From assembly GCA_002418885.1 (NCBI GenBank), contig DIEZ01000039.1, positions 1 through 13,334 on the forward strand: a stretch of 13,334 bases of DNA, read 5' to 3'. The stretch is from Syntrophaceae bacterium UBA5761 (GTDB taxonomy: Bacteria; Desulfobacterota; Syntrophia; Syntrophales; UBA4778). The notes below the pieces were generated by a model. It ran no database searches and was not told the DNA's origin. It saw only the letters and a program-made list of their open reading frames with translations. This document shows positions 7,504-13,334 of the stretch, in pieces; the first letter of the stretch is position 1, and every line of letters starts with the position of its first letter. Position numbers and translations under genes: made by a program.

Positions 7504-8283
7504 TTAATCATAGAATCCCGGCGCGAGTTTAAAGTTTTTCCATGCCTCAGGGTCATGTCCCGTAACGACAGTTGCACCGTAGAGATCCCTGATGTTCTTC
7601 ATGCGCTGAACGGTCTTAACCGCTTCGCTTGGACTCCACGATAGGCCGGGCAGGATGTCTTTATCTATATTTTCTGTAGTGTAGCAAGAATCGGCGGCAA
7701 AGAACATAGGCCCACTCTTCGGCAGGTTGACGAGTATAGATTGATGTCCCGGTGTATGTCCGGGCGTGAAGTAAATGAGGATGGTCCCGTCACCGAAGAA
7801 GTCCACTGGGTCATTCCTCCATCCTTCAAGGATCAGCCAGTTCACATCCTTGTCAAAATCCTTCCGTATGTAGGCGCCCTTCATGAAATAATCGGGAACA
7901 TACGCATAATGCATCTCATCCCGCTGCACGACGTATTTTGCGTTGGGGAAGTGTCCCACGCACCCGGCGTGATCAAGATGGAGGTGAGAAAGGATGACGT
8001 ACTTTACATCTGCTGGCTTGTATCCTACTTTTTGGATCGCATTTACACACCACTGATCTTCCGTCATGACGGGATCATACGCATCGACCATTGCCCCCCA
8101 GTGCTCGTGCTTCTTGTTGACGACCTCCAGAGCATTACCTGTGTCGTAAAGAACGACTCCTTTAGGATGGTCAATCAGAAGGAAGGGGACGGGAACGTCG
8201 AAAGGTTCACCCACCCCAACGCCAAAAGTAAACAGGTTCTTCTTGCTTTTCAGTATTCCCGCCTCGAAAAAATACAGCTTCAT
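7504..8283 (-). CDS. Metallo-beta-lactamase-fold lactonase, AiiA-like
   Basis: Dinuclear-zinc hydrolase of 259 residues. The metal motif HLHLDH gives His100, His102, Asp104, His105. The other ligands are His180 (TPGHTPGH), Asp198 and His243 (TGHD). Tyr201, three residues after Asp198, is in the place of the catalytic Tyr194 of the N-acyl homoserine lactonase AiiA. The same topology, including PGHQS and the long insert between motifs, makes lactone ring opening the best guess. There is no signal peptide, so it is cytoplasmic. Known relatives open homoserine lactones, but this one lies among CoA-dependent catabolic genes directly after the racemase-like gene. A pathway gamma-lactone is therefore a more likely substrate than a quorum signal (inference). 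A thioesterase-like role is an alternative. AGGAGG precedes the start by 7 nt; a 65-bp gap separates it from the gene before. Confidence 0.87.
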   Translation of the reverse strand: MKLYFFEAGILKSKKNLFTFGVGVGEPFDVPVPFLLIDHPKGVVLYDTGNALEVVNKKHEHWGAMVDAYDPVMTEDQWCVNAIQKVGYKPADVKYVILSHLHLDHAGCVGHFPNAKYVVQRDEMHYAYVPDYFMKGAYIRKDFDKDVNWLILEGWRNDPVDFFGDGTILIYFTPGHTPGHQSILVNLPKSGPMFFAADSCYTTENIDKDILPGLSWSPSEAVKTVQRMKNIRDLYGATVVTGHDPEAWKNFKLAPGFYD

Positions 8284-8348
8284 TTTTATTCCTCCTTTTT
8301 TTGAAATTTCTGTTCTTTGCCTTACGAATGTGTCTTTACACTACGGCA

Positions 8349-9551
8349 TCAACAGGTGCCCCTCTGTAGAAACACGCCGATTTCATCCGCGGAATATCCA
8401 AGGTCTCTGAGAATTTCTGCCGTATGCTCGCCGTACTTCGGAGGTCTCGTCCTTATGGTCCCCGGAGTGTCGGACATCTTTATGGGAACTCCCAACTGGA
8501 ATATCGTTTTTTCACCGTCCTTCCCGGAATATGTCAATTTCTGAACCATTTTTCGATGAAGGACCTGGGGGTCGATAAAAGCGTCTTTCAGTTCCTTCAC
8601 CGCGGTAACGCAGGTGTCATATTTTTTGAAGAATTCCACCCAGTCGTCACAGTTCCTTGTCGCGAAAATTTCCTGCAATTGCTCGATGATCTTTTCCTGC
8701 TCGTCCAAGTCCACTATCTGTTGGGCAATCAGGTCTTCCCGCCCTACCGCCCGGCAGAACTCAGCCCAGAATTTATCTTCGAGGGCTGCGAGCACCAGGT
8801 ACTTGCCGTCTTTTGCCCGGTAAACGTTGTAACACGCAAAACCACCGTTAAGGTTCAATTCACCTCGGCGAGGCTCCTTGCCGTTTCCAAAAAAGTTTCC
8901 TGCATGTTGGGCGAGTAGGCTGACCGCCCCGTCGAGCATTGAGATGTCGATAAATTGGCCGAATCCGGTCTTCTCTCTCGCCATGAGGGCGAGAAGAATC
9001 CCCATAATAGCCATGTGGGCCCCACCGGCAAGGTCCGCGACCTGGATGCCAGACAGTATCGGTTTCCCTCTTTTGATACCCTGCATCGAAAGAATACCCG
9101 CAATGGCCAAATAGTTGATGTCGTGCCCGGGGAGGTCGCGGTAAGGGCCGTCCTGCCCGTAACCCGTGAGGGCGCAGTAGATGATCCGAGGGTTAACTTT
9201 ACTCAAATCCGCATATCCGACACCAAGGCGGTCCATCACACCGGGTCGGAAGCTTTCGAAGACGACATCCGCCCTTTCAACGAGTTTCAGGAAAATGTTC
9301 TTTCCCTGAGGGTCTTTCAGGTTTAGCTTCATGCTCTTTTTGTTTCGGTTCAAGATGGCGAAATAGGCGCTGATGGTATCGTCTATCATGGTGTCGCTGA
9401 ACAACGGATGCTCCCAGCGGGCGTAATCACCGCGCTGTGTGTCCTCCACTTTGATAACTTCTGCCCCGAAATCAGCGAGTATAAGGGTACAATATTCGCC
9501 AGGAAGCAATCGTGTCAGGTCGATAATCTTAATACCTTCTAACGGTAGCAT
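8349..9551 (-). CDS. CaiB/BaiF family protein, alpha-methylacyl-CoA racemase-like
   Basis: Class III CoA-transferase fold, 400 residues, beginning LPLEGIKIIDLTRLLPGEYC as usual for the family. It carries GHDINY with His143, ADLAGG with Asp173, and Glu258 (ALEDKF). These sit exactly 17 positions after His126, Asp156 and Glu241, the catalytic residues of the mycobacterial alpha-methylacyl-CoA racemase. CoA-transferases of the fold keep the aspartate but generally not the GHDINY histidine. Racemisation of a 2-methylacyl-CoA is therefore favoured over CoA transfer, though transferase activity is not excluded. The protein would let (R)- and (S)-2-methyl branches enter the stereospecific dehydrogenase. 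The gene starts 19 bp after gctB-like with an AAAGGAG ribosome site and belongs to the same operon. Confidence 0.88.
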   Translation of the reverse strand: MLPLEGIKIIDLTRLLPGEYCTLILADFGAEVIKVEDTQRGDYARWEHPLFSDTMIDDTISAYFAILNRNKKSMKLNLKDPQGKNIFLKLVERADVVFESFRPGVMDRLGVGYADLSKVNPRIIYCALTGYGQDGPYRDLPGHDINYLAIAGILSMQGIKRGKPILSGIQVADLAGGAHMAIMGILLALMAREKTGFGQFIDISMLDGAVSLLAQHAGNFFGNGKEPRRGELNLNGGFACYNVYRAKDGKYLVLAALEDKFWAEFCRAVGREDLIAQQIVDLDEQEKIIEQLQEIFATRNCDDWVEFFKKYDTCVTAVKELKDAFIDPQVLHRKMVQKLTYSGKDGEKTIFQLGVPIKMSDTPGTIRTRPPKYGEHTAEILRDLGYSADEIGVFLQRGTC

Positions 9552-9570
9552 GCTTCTCCTTTCCTCCGAC

Positions 9571-10386
9571 TTAAGGCAGGAATATGCCTTCTGGGTCTAC
9601 GGTGTTGTAAAGAAGGTCAAGTTCTTCGTAGGTAGGTGGCGGTGTTTGTCCCGACATTCGGGAAACGTCCACATCGAACCCGGTATTGTTCTTTATGTCT
9701 TCCACCGTTCTTCCCGGATGTACTGTGTCGAGGTACATTAGGCCCGTTTCGCTGTCAAACCGGAAGACGGCCATATCGCTGATCACGGCAACAGGCCCGC
9801 CTCTGAACATTTTTTTGTAGCATTCCTGCCTTGTTATCCATGTCATCTTTCCGTCTTTCCAAGATTTTACTCTCCAGCCGGGGCTCGTGATGTAATCGAC
9901 ATTTTCCCTGAACCGCCTCTTTTCCTGAACCATGATATAAACGGTTCTTCGGGAAAGGCTGTTGATGTCCACGTTACCGCCCGATCCGGGAAATCTCTTT
10001 TTCGGTCTTGTATAATCTCCTACAGACGTTGCGTTGACGTTTCCGTACTTGTCGATCTCCGCACCCCCCAGGAACCCTAAGTCAACCCACCCTCGCTGTA
10101 ACGTCTCGAAGGCATCGGCGATTCCCGATACTACTGATGCCTGATATGCGCAGCGGGAATCGGCTACCGAGCTTGGAATAGATATGGCATGTCCATCCAT
10201 CGTCCCGGCTTCGTAAATCAAAACGGCATTTGGGGCGTGGAGGTGTTGGGCAGCCATTATTGCCACCATCGGCAATCCCGTTCCGGCGAAGACAACTTCT
10301 CCGTCTTTGACTTCCCTGGCGGCAGCCATAACCATGAGAGCCGCAAGTTTGTACTCCCCTTCTTTTGCATGGCCTTTCTTTGACAT
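9571..10386 (-). CDS. GctB-like CoA-transferase beta subunit
   Basis: Family I CoA-transferase subunit of 271 residues. Glu59 in LIYEAGTMDG aligns with catalytic Glu54 of Acidaminococcus glutaconate CoA-transferase GctB, which forms the glutamyl-CoA thioester. Also shared with that enzyme are VFAGTGLPM near 32-40, IDKYGNVNATSVGDY (111-125), the FPGSGG loop (132-137), VQEKRRFRENVDYITSPGW and the C-terminal NTGFDVDVS. It would transfer CoA between acetyl- or another acyl-CoA and a carboxylic acid, together with the alpha subunit encoded one nucleotide upstream; the coupling implies equal subunit production. The steroid ring-cleaving hydrolase IpdAB has the same fold and is an alternative. The neighbouring dehydratase suggests the acid activated is a 4-hydroxy acid (inference). 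Confidence 0.92.
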   Translation of the reverse strand: MSKKGHAKEGEYKLAALMVMAAAREVKDGEVVFAGTGLPMVAIMAAQHLHAPNAVLIYEAGTMDGHAISIPSSVADSRCAYQASVVSGIADAFETLQRGWVDLGFLGGAEIDKYGNVNATSVGDYTRPKKRFPGSGGNVDINSLSRRTVYIMVQEKRRFRENVDYITSPGWRVKSWKDGKMTWITRQECYKKMFRGGPVAVISDMAVFRFDSETGLMYLDTVHPGRTVEDIKNNTGFDVDVSRMSGQTPPPTYEELDLLYNTVDPEGIFLP

Positions 10387-10387
10387 C

Positions 10388-11368
10388 TTATCTTACCCCC
10401 CTCTTCAGATGCGTACTCCACTTCAATACGCTGTTTGCTCTCAGATTCTGAAGCGTTTCAGCTCCCAGTTTATTTAGATACTCCGTGTGGTCTTTAACGC
10501 CAAATATCCACTCATCCGCCCAGCGATCGAATGATTCCTGAGTCCTGCTGTGGTTACGGTGGTAATCCGACATAAAAGCCGCATCCATGTCGTAATATCC
10601 AAACACTCCCGTGGGATGTGCCCCATACGGACACTCGACGATGGCATCGACTCTGAAGTGGGGAAGGACGTTGGCTGTGGGCTCACGACGCAACTCGGAC
10701 TCCGGAACGATCTCCTCGGCAACTACGATCAGTTTGTCCGCAGCCTTCATCGCCTCGACGCATCCGAAACGTTGGCCTTCTATCCTGACCGTACCTTGTT
10801 CACCTATCTTTTGCACATGAGCGATGCATACGTCCCCCCGCGCCGCCGGAACCAAGACCAACTCTCCGTCTCCATAGAATGTGTCCGGCACGATCTTGAA
10901 CTTCTCTTTCGGGATATGTGGGTCGCTCCCATCGCGGAGACCGGCTCTGCCCAACATGTCGTATTCGGGATTCAAGAGATCTGTGCCCAGACAGGCCCAA
11001 GAGGGCAGAAAGGGAACCCCCATGGCCCCTGCCTGGAGTCGCAAGACCGTATGGTAGTGTCCGTAATCTTCGTAGATTATCGCCCCCGTCTCCACCGCCC
11101 GGGCAAAATTGTTCGCGATTTTTCCGAATATCTCCATGGCGCAGAAATTTGACTCCCAGATTTTCAAGCACCCGGCACCGATCAACATATCCACCCCCAC
11201 AGACGGGTTTGCCATGATCAGGTGAATATCTCTTTTTTGCCGGCGGATGAGCTCGTAGATCAATGCCATCGGTTTTCGCCACACCGTGAACCCCGCGATG
11301 AGAAGAGTATCGCCGTTCTTGATCTCTTCCGCTGCTTCCTTCATGGATATCTGTTTTTTTGATTTCAT
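10388..11368 (-). CDS. GctA-like CoA-transferase alpha subunit
   Basis: Alpha subunit of the same family I CoA-transferase, 326 residues, near the usual length of about 320. Features shared with glutaconate CoA-transferase GctA are GFTVWRKP (26-33), the FLP segment after an MGVP turn, YGAHPTGVFGYYD (248-260) and DHTEYLNKLGA near the C-terminus. Together with the beta subunit it would activate an organic acid as its CoA ester without ATP. The frame stays open to 11566, but that extension runs inside the dehydratase gene and encodes an arginine- and histidine-rich stretch unlike the family. The ATG at 11368 is 26 bp after the dehydratase stop, has GGGAG 11 nt and AAGGA 1 nt upstream, and starts exactly where the family does. 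True substrate unknown. Confidence 0.92.
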   Translation of the reverse strand: MKSKKQISMKEAAEEIKNGDTLLIAGFTVWRKPMALIYELIRRQKRDIHLIMANPSVGVDMLIGAGCLKIWESNFCAMEIFGKIANNFARAVETGAIIYEDYGHYHTVLRLQAGAMGVPFLPSWACLGTDLLNPEYDMLGRAGLRDGSDPHIPKEKFKIVPDTFYGDGELVLVPAARGDVCIAHVQKIGEQGTVRIEGQRFGCVEAMKAADKLIVVAEEIVPESELRREPTANVLPHFRVDAIVECPYGAHPTGVFGYYDMDAAFMSDYHRNHSRTQESFDRWADEWIFGVKDHTEYLNKLGAETLQNLRANSVLKWSTHLKRGVR

Positions 11369-11394
11369 GTCCTTTTTAGCTCCCTTCCGACCGG

Positions 11395-12846
11395 TTATTC
11401 TTTGATGCTGGCCAAAGTTTTTGCCAGCATCTTTTTGTGTTCGAAGTTTCCGTATCGCTGGATCATAACCTTCTGAGCTTGGGGAGACCCTGCTCCGTGG
11501 ATGGATTCTGTGAAGAAACCGACGGCGCCGGTGCCCATAGTGATGTTCTCGATCAAGCGGATGCAACGTACTCGTGACTCAGCGGATATGTGTGCCACTC
11601 CCTGCAGATATTTTTTCAACACCTCACCGATACCCGGGATGTTGAAATCCTTCTCCGACGGTGTGGTACCGATGACCGCCCCCGCTATGTCCTGCGCCAG
11701 GCGACACATTTCTATGGGATTGCGGGTTATGTTCAGTTTCGCCACGTTAGCCAGAAGCCCGTGCACCAGGCATCCGCCCGACGCATGCTTGTTCCCTTCA
11801 GTGGCCGCGGACATGGCGCAGGCATAACAGGTCTCGTTAAGATGAACCATTTCCTGCAACTTATCTTTCACATGAGAGGCGCGGGCCGTTCCATTGTAAT
11901 CGGCAATCAGGGCAGTCGCTCCTATCAGGACATCTCCGACACCAGTTTTGCAACCGCCGTAGCTGGCCCGGTGATAATTGGCGAAGATTTCGACAAGCCT
12001 TCCGGAAAACTGGTACTCACCGCACATGAGGACGTTTTCCCAAGGAACGAAGACATCGTCAAAAATCATGTAGGCTTCGTGGCCGCCGAAACCCGCGTTC
12101 CCTACATCGATGTTTCCGCCTTCAAGCTTTCTCGTGTCGCAGGACTGACGACCGTAGACGTAAGAGATACCCTTGCTGTTCGTCGGGGCCACGAAAGTTA
12201 CGGCGTAATCCTTGTCCTCCTCGCGCATCGCCGACGTCGGGGTCACCGCAACCCAGTGAGAATTGACCGCGCCGGTCTGATGGGCCTTGCATCCACGGAC
12301 GGTGATCCCTTTGGCGTCCTTTTTCACAATTCGTAAGTAGAGATCGGGGTCCGCTTGCTTACTGGGCAGCAAGGATCGATCACCCTTTGGGTCCGTAAGG
12401 GCCGCGTCACAGACAAGGTCCTCATCCTGCATGATTCGTAAGAAATTGAGGAACCTCTGATGGTACTCCGTACCCAACTCCTGTTCCATCTCATACGAGA
12501 TGGCATTGAGGGTATTGATGGCATCCAGTCCGGCACAACGCTGGAAGCAGGAGCCGGTCTTCTGCCCCATCAACCGAAGCAGCCGCGGCTTTTTCTGAAG
12601 GTCATCTATTCCCTGGTGAATGTGACAGAATCGGTTGATCTTGTTCCCGCTTAGGTGGGATGTTGCGGTGGCCAGATCCTCATAGAGGGGGTCCTGGGCG
12701 ATCTCATAGGTCATCCCCACGGAATTCAGCGAAGGACGTATTATCGGATGCTCAACGCAGTCTTTTACTCGCTCGCCCAACAGATACACCGGCAACCTCA
12801 ACGCCCTTATGCTTTCAAAATATTCTTCCTTTGTCTTCAGAGCCAT
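11395..12846 (-). CDS. 4-hydroxybutyryl-CoA dehydratase homologue ([4Fe-4S], FAD)
   Basis: Protein of 483 residues from the HpaB/AbfD family. Cys100, Cys104 (GSCFQRC), His292 and Cys299 (YHRASYGGC) match the four [4Fe-4S] ligands of Clostridium aminobutyricum AbfD (Cys99, Cys103, His292, Cys299). Tyr296, Lys300 and Glu257 of the AbfD active site are also in place. Flavin monooxygenases of the same fold lack the cluster ligands, so this is the dehydratase branch. AbfD removes water from 4-hydroxybutyryl-CoA by a ketyl-radical route to crotonyl-CoA and also isomerises vinylacetyl-CoA; it is oxygen-sensitive. The exact acyl group here is unknown. A related 4-hydroxyacyl-CoA, perhaps methyl-branched, is suggested by the downstream genes. 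First gene of the operon, with GGAGG 7 nt before its ATG and a sigma-54 promoter about 75 bp upstream. Confidence 0.93.
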   Translation of the reverse strand: MALKTKEEYFESIRALRLPVYLLGERVKDCVEHPIIRPSLNSVGMTYEIAQDPLYEDLATATSHLSGNKINRFCHIHQGIDDLQKKPRLLRLMGQKTGSCFQRCAGLDAINTLNAISYEMEQELGTEYHQRFLNFLRIMQDEDLVCDAALTDPKGDRSLLPSKQADPDLYLRIVKKDAKGITVRGCKAHQTGAVNSHWVAVTPTSAMREEDKDYAVTFVAPTNSKGISYVYGRQSCDTRKLEGGNIDVGNAGFGGHEAYMIFDDVFVPWENVLMCGEYQFSGRLVEIFANYHRASYGGCKTGVGDVLIGATALIADYNGTARASHVKDKLQEMVHLNETCYACAMSAATEGNKHASGGCLVHGLLANVAKLNITRNPIEMCRLAQDIAGAVIGTTPSEKDFNIPGIGEVLKKYLQGVAHISAESRVRCIRLIENITMGTGAVGFFTESIHGAGSPQAQKVMIQRYGNFEHKKMLAKTLASIKE

Positions 12847-12878
12847 ACTTCATCCTCCCTCTTTTAGGTTGCTAACAA

Positions 12879-12903
12879 ACGCACTGTTAAATCTTCAGTG
12901 CGT
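12879..12903 (-). promoter_or_regulatory. Stem-loop in the operon leader
   Basis: Perfect 8-bp inverted repeat ACGCACTG / CAGTGCGT with a 9-nt loop. In the transcript it would begin at about +7 from the predicted start and is followed by UUUGUU. It may protect the 5' end, act as a weak attenuator, or be an operator in DNA. Confidence 0.5.
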
Positions 12904-12919
12904 CGTCTATTATACTGAA

Positions 12920-12935
12920 AGCAAATCGTAGGCCA
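12920..12935 (-). promoter_or_regulatory. Sigma-54 (-24/-12) promoter of the operon
   Basis: On the minus strand TGGCCTACGATTTGCT fits the sigma-54 consensus TGGCACG-N4-TTGCW: the GG and GC dinucleotides are 10 bp apart, and TGGC plus TTGCT are exact. Transcription would start near 12909, leaving a leader of about 63 nt before the dehydratase start codon. Nearby TATAAT has no matching -35. Confidence 0.75.
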
Positions 12936-12963
12936 CGTGACGGTCGGCGCGCCATGGAATGGA

Positions 12964-12976
12964 TAACGCATTGATT
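12964..12976 (-). promoter_or_regulatory. IHF-type binding site
   Basis: AATCAATGCGTTA on the minus strand is a full match to the E. coli IHF consensus WATCAANNNNTTR. It lies between the -24/-12 promoter and the upstream palindromes, where IHF usually bends DNA to bring a sigma-54 activator to the polymerase. Confidence 0.55.
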
Positions 12977-13178
12977 ATCTTAGTAAACGTCAATTTGAAG
13001 TATTGTTTTTTTCCTCGACGGGAAAGGACTGTCAGGTAAGCCGGGAGGCGTCGCTGCTATGAGTCGAATTTACAACGGCTTGACAGTGACAGATAGACCG
13101 ATGTATTGATTGCCATAAACGGCAGGAAAATCGATAAATTACTCCGAATGGGTACCGGCCGCCCTTTTTTATTCTACA

Positions 13179-13214
13179 TGTGCAGAAGTGCACAGAATTG
13201 TGCGCAAGTGCACA
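13179..13214. promoter_or_regulatory. Two tandem palindromic activator sites (UAS)
   Basis: Two 16-bp sites, TGTGCA-GAAG-TGCACA (13179-13194) and TGTGCG-CAAG-TGCACA (13199-13214), lie 20 bp apart, about two helical turns. Both also fit TGT-N10-ACA, the pattern known for NifA upstream activator sequences. They are about 280-300 bp upstream of the predicted transcription start and are the likely sites of the cluster's own Fis-HTH regulator (inference). Confidence 0.65.
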
Positions 13215-13334
13215 GTACATCGGCAGAGAGTATTTTTGACTGCGAATCAGGAGAGAATGGCAGCGCGAGAAAAGAAACGGACATAACGAACAAGTTAAAC
13301 CATGATGCTATTGGTGGAGCTGACGAGGATCGAA

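Larger units (their letters stand above)
12847..13334. other. Control region upstream of the operon
   Basis: Non-coding stretch of 488 bp. From the gene outward it holds the leader hairpin, the -24/-12 promoter, an IHF-type site, an imperfect long inverted repeat (13028-13087) and the tandem palindromes. The last 120 bp hold no supported gene on either strand. One plus-strand ATG at 13302 is open to the window end but has no ribosome site. Confidence 0.75.

Noticed and set aside
7741..8304. Plus-strand open frame of 187 codons
   Set aside because: Antisense to the lactonase gene, whose metal ligands are all intact on the other strand.
10550..11152. Plus-strand open frame of 200 codons
   Set aside because: Antisense to the GctA-like gene with no domain or ribosome site.
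10388..11566. Longer form of the GctA-like gene starting at 11566
   Set aside because: The extra 66 codons lie inside the dehydratase gene and give a low-complexity, family-unlike peptide; the ATG at 11368 fits family length and gene spacing.
11590..12336. Plus-strand open frame of 248 codons
   Set aside because: Fully antisense to the dehydratase gene, no recognisable motif; a shadow of the real coding strand.
13032..13220. Minus-strand open frame of 62 codons
   Set aside because: Overlaps the tandem operators, has no ribosome site and an implausible Cys/His/Arg-rich composition with no known motif.
13302..13334. Plus-strand ATG open to the window end, a possible divergent gene
   Set aside because: Only 11 codons visible, no ribosome binding site, nothing recognisable.

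Overview
This window is a single metabolic gene cluster. All twelve recognisable genes lie on the minus strand, so transcription runs from the right end (about 12.9 kb) to the left end. Base composition looks close to even, with AT-richer gaps. The content suggests an anaerobic bacterium. A four-ligand [4Fe-4S] 4-hydroxybutyryl-CoA dehydratase homologue, a glutaconate-type CoA-transferase and beta-oxidation genes sit under a sigma-54 enhancer-binding regulator, with an IHF-like site. A syntrophic or sulfate-reducing Desulfobacterota (deltaproteobacterial) host fits best. An anaerobic Firmicute remains possible, because no ribosomal or housekeeping gene is present to decide.

Right end (12847-13334) is non-coding control DNA. 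It holds two tandem 16-bp palindromes (TGTGCR-N4-TGCACA, each also TGT-N10-ACA), a full-consensus IHF-type site, a good -24/-12 sigma-54 promoter, and a hairpin just after the predicted start of transcription. First block (7504-12846): 4-hydroxybutyryl-CoA dehydratase homologue, GctA- and GctB-like CoA-transferase subunits, a CaiB/BaiF protein with alpha-methylacyl-CoA racemase residues, and an AiiA-like lactonase. A strong intrinsic terminator (7441-7485) follows, only 18 bp before the next start codon. Second block (4183-7422): enoyl-CoA hydratase, HSD17B10-like dehydrogenase, SCP2-type thiolase and its Zn-ribbon/OB partner. Third block: acyl-CoA dehydrogenase and a ten-helix EamA permease. 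Last comes the PAS-AAA+-Fis sigma-54 activator with its own sigma-70-type promoter.

Proposed working model (inference): a gamma-lactone is opened by the lactonase. The 4-hydroxy acid is activated by the GctAB-like transferase. The radical-type dehydratase converts it to a 2-enoyl-CoA. Hydratase, dehydrogenase and thiolase finish the oxidation. Racemase, HSD10-like dehydrogenase and SCP2-type thiolase are all enzyme types associated with 2-methyl-branched acyl-CoAs, so a branched substrate is likely. No acyl-CoA ligase, electron-transfer flavoprotein, RNA gene, mobile element or CRISPR array was seen.
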